From: Syntrophaceae bacterium UBA2251
GTDB taxonomy: Bacteria; Desulfobacterota; Syntrophia; Syntrophales; UBA2251
DNA length: 7,224 bases
Direction of reading: 5' to 3'
Assembly (NCBI GenBank): GCA_002347815.1
Contig: DDXV01000055.1
Coordinates: 1-7,224 of the forward strand
In this document: in pieces, positions 1 to 5,817 of the stretch
How positions within the stretch are numbered: the stretch's first letter is position 1
How the letters are laid out: each line of letters begins with the position of its first letter
The notes under the pieces: generated by a model
The model's input: the letters and a program-made list of their open reading frames with translations, nothing else
What the model was told of the DNA's origin: nothing
The model's database searches: none
Program-made: the position numbers and the translations under genes

Positions 1-33
1 ACCGGCGCCGACAATCAACACTCCTTGTGACAT
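1..33 (-). CDS. N-terminus of a Rossmann-fold (FAD/NAD-binding) protein, partial
   Basis: Reading the minus strand from the ATG at 33-31 gives MSQGVLIVGAG before the window ends. A short beta strand followed by the start of a GxGxxG dinucleotide-binding loop at the extreme N-terminus is typical of flavoprotein and NAD(P)-dependent oxidoreductases, including HdrA-like heterodisulfide reductase subunits. Only 11 codons are visible, so the family cannot be fixed. The start is supported by a Shine-Dalgarno sequence, GAGGTGA on the minus strand (complement of 41-47), about seven bases from the ATG, and by a candidate promoter further upstream at 77-105. The gene is divergent from everything that follows up to uvrC. 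Confidence 0.6.
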   Translation of the reverse strand, partial: MSQGVLIVGAG

Positions 34-76
34 ACTCGCTTCACCTCGTTGATGATGGTTTTTTCTTCGCGAAAAA

Positions 77-105
77 AATCTATCACCCTGACTTATCAGG
101 ATCAA
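77..105 (-). promoter_or_regulatory. candidate sigma-70-type promoter for the left-edge minus gene
   Basis: On the minus strand TTGATC (105-100) and TAGATT (82-77) are separated by 17 bases, with four of six matches to each of the -35 and -10 consensus hexamers. This would give a leader of roughly 35-40 nt before the ATG at 33. An imperfect palindrome centred at 69/70 (TTCGCGAA with flanking T and A runs, 61-78) touches the -10 element and could be an operator or a leader hairpin. Seen by eye only. Confidence 0.35.
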
Positions 106-158
106 CAAGGTTCTTTATTTTTCTTGGTGGTGGATCAAGGGGGAATCGCGGGAATTGA

Positions 159-193
159 ACGTTTCGTTCAGCGCGGGCGACGTTTCGTTCAGC
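159..193. repeat. 14-bp tandem direct repeat with 21-bp period
   Basis: ACGTTTCGTTCAGC occurs at 159-172 and again at 180-193, so the copies start exactly 21 bp apart, about two helical turns. The second copy also forms an inverted repeat, TTCGTT-CAGC-AACGAA (184-199), and the first starts within GAACG-TTT-CGTTC (157-169). Same-face spacing with partial dyad symmetry in a divergent intergenic region is the layout of a paired regulator-binding site. That role is inferred; the repeat itself is directly visible. Confidence 0.5.
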
Positions 194-448
194 AACGAAC
201 CGTCCGCCGGGGACCGGGCGGACCGGAGAGACGGCGGTGCGACGGTCCGGCCCTGCCGGGGGCGAAAAGCGGTGGGGGCCGCGCCCGTCCCGTGCCGCAT
301 GCCGCGGCATCCCGGATGGAAACGTTTAATATCGATGGCTTGCACGCTTTCGCGGGGCATCGTCCGGCCCGTCGAAACGGTCCGGCGGCGCCGCCGATCC
401 GGCGCCGGCGGCCGGCGTCCGTTTAATTTCTGGAGAGATCGCGCAGTC

Positions 449-464
449 TGGCATGGATCTTTCA
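449..464 (+). promoter_or_regulatory. weak sigma-54-like -24/-12 motif
   Basis: TGGCATG-GATC-TTTCA lies about 50 bases upstream of the ATG at 515, with the correct 12-base distance between the -24 GG and the -12 position. It differs from the consensus TGGCACG-N4-TTGCA at two bases, and one is the normally near-invariant G of the -12 GC. No convincing sigma-70 promoter was seen for this gene, so I record it as a weak candidate only. Confidence 0.18.
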
Positions 465-514
465 TACAACCCAGGCAAAAGAGATCGACCCTGGAACAAA
501 GGAGGACAACGACA

Positions 515-790
515 ATGAAAAAAATCATGCAAACCTTGTGGGTGACGCTGTTCGTACTTCTGACGACGGCGACCTTCGGATATGCCGAGTTCACGGCCGC
601 CGGTTCGAGCGAGTTTCCCTACTTCCATCTGGGTTGCCTGATCGTGGGCGGGCTCATCATCGTTTCGCTCAAGCACAAGTACAACCGGATCTATCTGAGC
701 GAGGCCCTCGGGTCCTTCGCCCTGTACACGGTGATGGTGGCCCTGTTCACCGCCCCGGTCGTCGATGCCTTGAAGACGCTGGTCAGCTGA
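515..790 (+). CDS. small exported/membrane protein of unknown function (91 aa)
   Basis: The gene encodes 91 residues. The ATG at 515 follows a strong Shine-Dalgarno GGAGG at 501-505 with nine bases of spacing; longer in-frame extensions upstream read into non-coding GC-rich DNA. Residues 1-24 look like a signal peptide (MKK, hydrophobic core, ending FGYA before EF) or a first membrane helix. Two further hydrophobic segments follow, at about 37-53 (FHLGCLIVGGLIIVSL) and about 63-88, separated by a basic linker KHKYNR that by the positive-inside rule should face the cytoplasm. I do not recognise the family. It is a single-gene unit: a strong terminator at 818-848 isolates it from uvrB. Gene reality rests on the ribosome-binding site, the membrane-protein pattern and the terminator. 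Confidence 0.75.
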   Translation: MKKIMQTLWVTLFVLLTTATFGYAEFTAAGSSEFPYFHLGCLIVGGLIIVSLKHKYNRIYLSEALGSFALYTVMVALFTAPVVDALKTLVS

Positions 791-817
791 TCGCGCCGTT
801 CCCTTCCGCCATCGCGC

Positions 818-848
818 TCCCCGGTCCCCCCGACCGGGGATTTTTTTT
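818..848 (+). terminator. strong Rho-independent terminator
   Basis: TCCCCGGTC (818-826) and GACCGGGGA (832-840) form a perfect 9-bp GC-rich stem with a five-base loop, followed directly by eight T residues (841-848). It sits 28 bases after the stop codon of the small membrane protein gene and should end that transcript before uvrB. uvrB therefore needs its own promoter between about 849 and 1020. Confidence 0.93.
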
Positions 849-864
849 GCCCGGCCGCCGGTAG

Positions 865-940
865 CCCCGCGCTCATCATCGCCCACAACAAGGCGCTCGC
901 CGCCCAGCGCTACCAAGAGTTCCGCGCATCCCCCGAAAAA
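865..940 (+). pseudogene. 76-bp partial duplicate of uvrB (helicase motif Ia segment)
   Basis: Bases 865-927 match 1197-1259 inside uvrB at 60 of 63 positions (differences at 893, 909 and 916). The match continues more weakly to the CCCGAAAA at about 940 after a 3-base deletion. The translation keeps the UvrB sequence PALIIAHNK and AAQ-YQEF, with Thr to Ala and Leu to Arg changes plus one silent change. A weaker match may begin at 853 (GGCCGCC, same offset of 332). The fragment has no start, no Walker A motif and no continuation, so it is a non-functional remnant lying between the terminator and the intact uvrB. Confidence 0.9.
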
Positions 941-975
941 CCTTCCGTTTCACCGGTCCGGAGGCGATTTGCCGT

Positions 976-1005
976 TGCGAAAAGGTCCCGATGTATGCGA
1001 AAAGG
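976..1005. repeat. 10-bp direct repeat flanking the upstream alternative uvrB start
   Basis: TGCGAAAAGG occurs at 976-985 and 996-1005, exactly 20 bp apart, in the leader just before uvrB. The first copy places an AAGG close to the ATG at 991. The second lies 21 bases before the preferred ATG at 1027. It could be a regulator site or a small leader duplication. Confidence 0.4.
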
Positions 1006-1026
1006 CGGCGAGGGCAGGTTCGGACG

Positions 1027-3030
1027 ATGGATGCATTCAAAATGATGACCGATTTCACGCCCCAGGGCGACCAGCCCCGGGCCATCGACGCACTGACGGC
1101 CGGGGTGGCGTCCGGGCGCCCCCACCAGGTCCTCCTGGGGGTGACGGGATCCGGCAAGACCTTCACCATTGCCAAGGTCATCGAGGCCGCCAGCCGCCCC
1201 GCGCTCATCATCGCCCACAACAAGACGCTCGCCGCCCAGCTCTACCAGGAGTTCCGCGCGCTGTTTCCCGAAAACGCCGTCGAGTATTTCGTCAGTTATT
1301 ACGACTACTACCAGCCGGAAGCCTACATCCCCAGCACGGACACGTACATCGAGAAGGACTCGTCCATCAACGACGAGATCGACAAGCTGCGCCATGCGGC
1401 GACCCATTCGCTCCTGGAGCGCCGCGACGTGATCATCGTGGCCAGCGTCTCGTGCATCTACGGGCTCGGCTCCCCGGAGGCCTACGCGGGGATGCTCCTC
1501 CTGCTCGAGGACGGGATGGAGATCGCCCGTGACGACGTCCTCAGGCGCCTGGTGGAGATCCAGTATGAACGCAACGACATCGATTTTCACCGGGGCACCT
1601 TCCGGGTCCGGGGCGATATCGTCGAGATCTTCCCCCCCTACGAAGAGGAACGCGCCTACCGGGTGGAGTTCTTCGGCGATACGATCGACGGCATCGCCCT
1701 CGTCGATCCCCTGCGGGGGAAGAAGCTCGGGACCTTCTCGCGCCTGGCCGTCTACCCCGGCAGCCACTACGTGACGACCCGGGACAACCTTGTCCGGGCC
1801 GTCGGCGACATCCGGGCGGAGCTGGCCGAGCGCCTGGCGGCGTTCCAGGCGGAGAACAAGCTCCTGGAGGCCCAGCGCCTGGAGCAGCGGACCCACTTCG
1901 ACATCGAGATGATGGAGGAGCTCGGCTACTGCCAGGGGATCGAGAACTACTCCCGCCACCTGACGGAGCGGCATCCCGGACAGCCGCCCCCGACGCTCAT
2001 GGAGTATCTCCCGAAGGACGCCCTCGTGGTCATCGACGAGAGCCACGCGACGGTCCCCCAGCTCATCGGCATGTACCGCGGGGACCGCGCCCGCAAGGAG
2101 ACCCTGGTCAACTACGGCTTTCGCCTGCCGTCCGCCCTGGACAACCGGCCCCTGCGCTTCGAGGAGTTCGAGGGCTTTCCCCAGCAGCGGATCTACTGCT
2201 CCGCGACCCCGGCGGCGTATGAACTTCAAGCGGCCGAAGGCCGGGTGGTGGAGCAGATCATCCGGCCCACGGGGCTCATGGACCCGGAGATCGACGTCCG
2301 GCCCGTGACGGGCCAGGTGGAGGATCTCTACGCCGAGGTCCGCGCGCGCGCTGAGGCGGGCGAACGCGTCCTCGTGACCACCCTGACCAAGCGCATGGCG
2401 GAAAACCTGACGAGCTATTATCAGGAACTGGGCGTCCGCGTCCGCTACCTGCATTCCGACATCAAGACCCTGGAGCGGGTCGGGATCATCCGGGACCTGC
2501 GACTCGGCGAATACGATTGCCTGGTGGGCGTGAACCTCCTGAGAGAGGGGCTCGACATCCCGGAGGTGTCGCTCGTGGCGATCCTCGACGCCGACAAGGA
2601 GGGGTTCCTCCGTTCGGAGCGGTCGCTCATCCAGACGAGCGGCCGGGCCGCCCGCAACGTCGCGGGAAGGGTCATCATGTACGCCGATCGCGTCACCCCG
2701 GCCATCCGGGCCTGCCTGGACGAGACCCGGCGCCGCCGTTCGCTCCAGGAGCGGTTCAACCGGGCGCACGGGATCACGCCGGCGACGATCCGCAAGTCGA
2801 TCCACGACGTCCTGGGGTCCATCTACGAGGCGGACTACGTTACCGTGCCCACGGTGGCGGAAAAGAGAAAGGCCTATGGGACGGAGGAGGAGATCGCCGC
2901 CCTGATCCGCGACCTGACGGCGGCCATGAAGGCGGCGGCGGCGGAGCTCGCCTTCGAGAAGGCCGCCGCGCTCCGGGACGAGATCCGAGAGCTCAAGGGC
3001 CTGCTCGTGGAAGTGGGGGGGGAGGCATGA
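1027..3030 (+). CDS. uvrB: UvrABC excinuclease subunit B (UvrB)
   Basis: UvrB is the ATP-dependent damage-verification subunit of nucleotide excision repair: it is loaded by UvrA, inserts a beta-hairpin into the helix and recruits UvrC. The 667-residue protein is close to the 673 of E. coli and near-collinear with it. Visible motifs are Walker A GVTGSGKT (38-45), motif Ia AHNKTLAAQLY, the tyrosine-rich beta-hairpin YYDYYQPEAY (91-100), the Walker B box DESH (337-340), SATP, TTLTKRMAE, the motif V region LLREGLDIPEVSLVAILDA, motif VI QTSGRAARN (536-544) and a C-terminal UVR helix pair (about 634-663) that contacts UvrC. I chose the ATG at 1027 because its distance to the GDQP box matches E. 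coli within one residue and an AGG lies eight bases upstream; an ATG at 991 would add 12 basic residues. Motif VI has Ser538 where E. coli has Ile. The gene overlaps uvrC. Confidence 0.98.
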   Translation: MDAFKMMTDFTPQGDQPRAIDALTAGVASGRPHQVLLGVTGSGKTFTIAKVIEAASRPALIIAHNKTLAAQLYQEFRALFPENAVEYFVSYYDYYQPEAYIPSTDTYIEKDSSINDEIDKLRHAATHSLLERRDVIIVASVSCIYGLGSPEAYAGMLLLLEDGMEIARDDVLRRLVEIQYERNDIDFHRGTFRVRGDIVEIFPPYEEERAYRVEFFGDTIDGIALVDPLRGKKLGTFSRLAVYPGSHYVTTRDNLVRAVGDIRAELAERLAAFQAENKLLEAQRLEQRTHFDIEMMEELGYCQGIENYSRHLTERHPGQPPPTLMEYLPKDALVVIDESHATVPQLIGMYRGDRARKETLVNYGFRLPSALDNRPLRFEEFEGFPQQRIYCSATPAAYELQAAEGRVVEQIIRPTGLMDPEIDVRPVTGQVEDLYAEVRARAEAGERVLVTTLTKRMAENLTSYYQELGVRVRYLHSDIKTLERVGIIRDLRLGEYDCLVGVNLLREGLDIPEVSLVAILDADKEGFLRSERSLIQTSGRAARNVAGRVIMYADRVTPAIRACLDETRRRRSLQERFNRAHGITPATIRKSIHDVLGSIYEADYVTVPTVAEKRKAYGTEEEIAALIRDLTAAMKAAAAELAFEKAAALRDEIRELKGLLVEVGGEA

Positions 3031-4910
3031 CGGCCGGCGCCGCTTCCCCGGAAGTTCTGAAGGCGAAGGTCGCCCTCGCGCCCCGGGCGCCGGGGGTCTA
3101 CCTGATGAAGGACGAGGAGGGCAGGATCCTCTACGTCGGCAAGGCCGGGGACCTGAAGAGCCGCCTGAAGGCGTATGCCGGGGGGACGGACGGCCGCGCG
3201 ATGATCCCCTTTCTCGTCTCCCGCGTCCGGGACGTGGAGCTCATCCTCACGGCGAGCGAGAAGGAGGCCCTGATCCTCGAGAACACCCTGATTAAGGCCT
3301 ACCGCCCCCGCTACAACGTCAACCTGAGGGACGACAAGGCCTATGTCCACCTCCGGATCGACCCCGGGGCGCCGTTTCCCCGCTGCCAGGTCGTCCGGCG
3401 TCCGAAGAAGGACGGCGCCCGCTATTTCGGCCCCTATCCCTCCGCGTCGGCGGCGCGGGAGACGCTGCGCTTCCTCCAGTCCGTCTTTCCGCTCAGGACC
3501 TGCCGGGACGCGGAATTGAAATCCCGGCGCCGCCCCTGCCTGGAATTCGAGATCAGGCGGTGCCTCGCGCCGTGCGTCGGTCGGGTGGGGGCGGAGGCCT
3601 ACGATCGCCTGGTCCGGGAGAGCTGCGCCTTCCTGGAGGGCGGGGGGCGGGACCTCACGGACGCGCTCAGAAGGCGCATGCGGGACGCTTCCGAGGCCCT
3701 GGACTTCGAGGAGGCGGCCGCCCTGCGGGACCGGATCGCCGCCATCGAGGAGACGCTCGCCCGCCAGCGGATGGAGGCCGTGACGGAGGCCGATCAGGAC
3801 CTCTTCGGCCTGCACCGGGAGGGGGACGCCCTCCAGGTCTGCCTGCTCACCGTCCGGCGCGGCAAGCTCTCCGGCCAGCGGCTTTTCCCGCTGATCCGCC
3901 TCGCGGGGGAGACGGCGGAGCTCCTCTCCTCCCTCCTCAAACAGTTTTACGACGCCGGGGCCTATATCCCCGGGGAGATCCTCCTGCCGCTCGACCTGGA
4001 GGACGCGGCGGCCGTCGCGGAGTGGCTGGGGGAGAAGAAGGGCCGGGCCGTCTCCCTGCGCATCCCGCTGCGCGGCAAGGCGCGGGATCTTCTGGAGATG
4101 GCCCGCCGCAACGCGGAGAACGCCTTCCGCACGAAGCGGCTGGCCGAGTTCGCCCCCGCCGAGGCCCTGGAGATCCTGGCCCGGACCGCCGGCCTCGACC
4201 GCCCGCCGCGCCGCATCGAGGGGTTCGACATCTCCAACATTGGCGGGCGCCACGCCGTCGGTTCGATGGTGGTCTTCGTCGACGGCCGGCCGGAGAAGGC
4301 CGATTACCGGCGTTTCCGGGTGCGGACCGTCCCGGGGGCCGACGATTATGCCATGATGTACGAGGTGCTGAAACGACGGTTTTCCCGGGCCCTTGCCGGG
4401 GCGCCGGGAGACGGCGCGCGCCCGTTTCCCCCCTTGCCCGATCTGCTGCTGGTGGACGGGGGGAAGGGGCAGCTCCAGGTCGCCGTCACCGTTCTGAAGG
4501 AACTCGATCTGAAGACGGTGGCCTGCCTCGCCCTGGCCAAGGAGCGGGACGAGGCCGTCCGGACGCCGGGGGCCGTGGACCGCGGGGAGGACCGGGTCTA
4601 CCTGCCCCGTCGCAAGGAGCCCCTCTACCTTTCCCGCCGGCCCGCGGCCCTGTTTCTCCTCCAGCAGGTCCGGGACGAGGCCCACCGCTTCGCCGTCGCC
4701 TATCACCGGCGGCTGAAGACCCGGGACGATTTTCGCTCCGCGCTCGACGCCGTTGGCGGCATCGGGCCGAAACGCCGCCGGGATCTCCTCGCCTTCTTCG
4801 GCTCGGCCCGCCGGATCGCCGCCGCCTCCCTGGAGGACCTGCAAAAAGTGGCGGGTGTCGGCCGGGAAACCGCCCTCAGAATCCGCCGCCACTTCAACCC
4901 GGAAGGGTAA
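3027..4910 (+). CDS. uvrC: UvrABC excinuclease subunit C (UvrC)
   Basis: UvrC makes both incisions around the lesion in the UvrB-DNA complex. The 627-residue protein (E. coli 610) has the full order. First is an N-terminal GIY-YIG nuclease for the 3' cut (PGVYLM with Tyr25, ILYVGKAGDLKSRL with Tyr36, Lys39 and Arg46, and a conserved Glu near ALILEN at about 80-85). Next come a Cys-containing middle region and a UVR domain (about 205-245, ALDFEEAAALRDRI). Then the RNase H-like 5' nuclease carries GFDISN (Asp401), LLLVDGGKGQ (Asp477) and RDEAH (His553). Tandem helix-hairpin-helix DNA-binding motifs (about 576-625, GGIGPKR and VAGVGRE) end the protein. All expected catalytic acids and the His are present, so it should be active. 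The ATG overlaps the uvrB stop as ATGA, preceded by GGAGG at 3021-3025, indicating translational coupling. No clear terminator follows. Confidence 0.98.
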   Translation: MTAGAASPEVLKAKVALAPRAPGVYLMKDEEGRILYVGKAGDLKSRLKAYAGGTDGRAMIPFLVSRVRDVELILTASEKEALILENTLIKAYRPRYNVNLRDDKAYVHLRIDPGAPFPRCQVVRRPKKDGARYFGPYPSASAARETLRFLQSVFPLRTCRDAELKSRRRPCLEFEIRRCLAPCVGRVGAEAYDRLVRESCAFLEGGGRDLTDALRRRMRDASEALDFEEAAALRDRIAAIEETLARQRMEAVTEADQDLFGLHREGDALQVCLLTVRRGKLSGQRLFPLIRLAGETAELLSSLLKQFYDAGAYIPGEILLPLDLEDAAAVAEWLGEKKGRAVSLRIPLRGKARDLLEMARRNAENAFRTKRLAEFAPAEALEILARTAGLDRPPRRIEGFDISNIGGRHAVGSMVVFVDGRPEKADYRRFRVRTVPGADDYAMMYEVLKRRFSRALAGAPGDGARPFPPLPDLLLVDGGKGQLQVAVTVLKELDLKTVACLALAKERDEAVRTPGAVDRGEDRVYLPRRKEPLYLSRRPAALFLLQQVRDEAHRFAVAYHRRLKTRDDFRSALDAVGGIGPKRRRDLLAFFGSARRIAAASLEDLQKVAGVGRETALRIRRHFNPEG

Positions 4911-5169
4911 ACGGTTCGGACCTCCCCGACCGATCGAGAGGATCACGGCAGCCTGTAGATGGGTCTGCCCTTCCCGAGGTCGACGACGAACGACGTCCAT
5001 GGGCGGCCGATCGGCCTCGACAGGCGCGTCGTTTGCGGCAGGCAGGTTCGCCTCTTGCCTGCGGATGGGTTCTGTGGGTCGAAAAACAGGAAATTGCGTG
5101 CATCCGCACCGGAGCATGTGTGTCGGCGGCGGAGGTTGACAAAGGGGCGGACCGTGCCGGGGGGACGTC
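4911..5169. other. intergenic region between convergent uvrC and lipoprotein gene
   Basis: No convincing gene. It contains a perfect 12-bp palindrome GGCCGATCGGCC (5005-5016) and a hairpin at 5038-5062. A minus-strand open frame ending at a TGA (4945-4943) translates to a plausible-looking tail (VVDLGKGRPIYRLP) but has no start codon or ribosome-binding site before it runs into the lipoprotein gene, so I do not call it. No canonical U-tract terminator was seen for either convergent transcript. Confidence 0.5.
5038..5062. other. hairpin-forming inverted repeat
   Basis: GCAGGCA (5038-5044) pairs with TGCCTGC (5056-5062), extended inward by a G-T and a G-C pair around a short loop. It lies between two convergent genes. 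There is no T-run on either side, so it is not a classical terminator, though it may protect 3' ends or assist termination. Confidence 0.35.
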
Positions 5170-5571
5170 CTACTGCCAGCCGATCGTCTCATAGCCCCGC
5201 TCCTGGAGGCACCGGTCCATGAAACTTTTGAACAGGGGACTCGGTTCCGAGGCCCTGATGACGCCCCGCACCAGGGCGGCCGCCGCCCCGGTGGCGGCGC
5301 CGACGCCGACGCCCCGCCCGAGATGGCCCACGACGGCGCCCGCGACGCCCCCGACGACGGCGCCCCCTCCCGCCGAGATGGTCATGTCCTTGGCTGCCTG
5401 GATCCCGGCGTCGGATTGGACGTACTGATCGGCCAGCACCTCGCATTCGGCGATATCCTCGTGGGCCTTCGCCTCGCCGACCTCCCGCAGGTGTGCATTG
5501 GGGTACAGAACGGGGCCCGTGGCGCAGCCCGCCAGGGAGAGAATCGAGATGAGCAGCAGGATCTTCTTCAT
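5170..5571 (-). CDS. glycine-zipper lipoprotein (133 aa)
   Basis: The protein has a type II signal peptide with lipobox LAGC (cleavage before Cys16), so it should be lipid-anchored, probably at the outer membrane. After a charged segment (about 25-62) comes a glycine zipper (66-103: AGGGAVVGGVAGAVVG, then GVGVGAATG) of the type that forms packed helix hairpins in small outer-membrane lipoproteins. The C-terminus is SFMDRCLQERGYETIGWQ; the CLxxRGYE ending recurs in such Gly-zipper lipoproteins. Cys43 and Cys121 flank the zipper and could form a disulfide. The start at 5571 is fixed by AGGAGG on the minus strand (complement of 5579-5584), seven bases upstream. It is divergent from mntP and convergent with uvrC. 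The general class is clear; the exact role is unknown. Confidence 0.88.
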   Translation of the reverse strand: MKKILLLISILSLAGCATGPVLYPNAHLREVGEAKAHEDIAECEVLADQYVQSDAGIQAAKDMTISAGGGAVVGGVAGAVVGHLGRGVGVGAATGAAAALVRGVIRASEPSPLFKSFMDRCLQERGYETIGWQ

Positions 5572-5817
5572 GTCTTCGCCTCCTTTGCCGGCACGTCGCC
5601 CGTTTTTACCATAACGGCGGGGAAAAACCCAGGCGTATCCGCATCGACGGGCGGGCCGATCCCGGAACGCCCGAACGGGGCGGTCGGCCTCTGCCGGCTT
5701 GCAAAATCGGGCGGGGATTGCTAAGGAGTTCGCCGGACGGACCCGCCGCCGTTCCAATCCCGAAGATGGAAGCGGGGCGGGCGACCGTTCCGCCGGGCAG
5801 GAGAGAGGATAGAGGAC
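5572..5817. other. divergent spacer between lipoprotein gene and mntP
   Basis: It holds the ribosome-binding sites of both genes, and presumably their promoters, though none was convincing by eye. An imperfect hairpin spans 5654-5689: GGCCGA (5654-5659) pairs with TCGGCC (5684-5689), with an inner CCCG/CGGG stem. There is no match to the conserved GGGGAGTAG and related elements of the manganese-sensing yybP-ykoY riboswitch. Confidence 0.45.

Larger units (their letters stand above)
34..514. other. divergent intergenic region without a convincing gene
   Basis: This 481-bp stretch separates the left-edge minus gene from the small membrane protein gene at 515. Open frames exist on both strands but are arginine/proline/glycine-rich translations of GC-rich DNA, lack ribosome-binding sites and resemble no family I know. 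What it does hold: the candidate minus promoter (77-105), a 14-bp direct repeat (159-193), a perfect 12-bp palindrome ATGCCGCGGCAT at 299-310, the octamer CGTTTAAT twice (323-330 and 420-427), and a weak sigma-54-like motif (449-464). Confidence 0.6.

Noticed and set aside
49..426. Long open frames on both strands across the first 900 bases
   Set aside because: They are arginine-, proline- and glycine-rich translations of GC-rich DNA, overlap one another, lack ribosome-binding sites, and cross the clear signals of the 515-790 gene and its terminator.
991..1026. Upstream ATG start for uvrB adding MYAKRRRGQVRT
   Set aside because: The 1027 start gives the family-typical N-terminus and has an AGG at good spacing; the extension is basic and lacks similarity to UvrB. 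Not formally excluded.
910..2805. 631-residue minus-strand open frame opposite uvrB
   Set aside because: It is the shadow of the high-GC3 uvrB frame; the plus strand encodes an unmistakable UvrB.
4943..5169. Minus-strand open frame ending VVDLGKGRPIYRLP
   Set aside because: No start codon or ribosome-binding site could be found before it overlaps the lipoprotein gene; may be chance or a decayed tail.
2874..5192. 772-residue minus-strand open frame opposite uvrC
   Set aside because: Shadow of uvrC, with no recognisable domain and low-complexity composition, while the plus frame has all UvrC motifs.
5690..5817. yybP-ykoY manganese riboswitch before mntP
   Set aside because: The conserved core elements were looked for and not found by eye.
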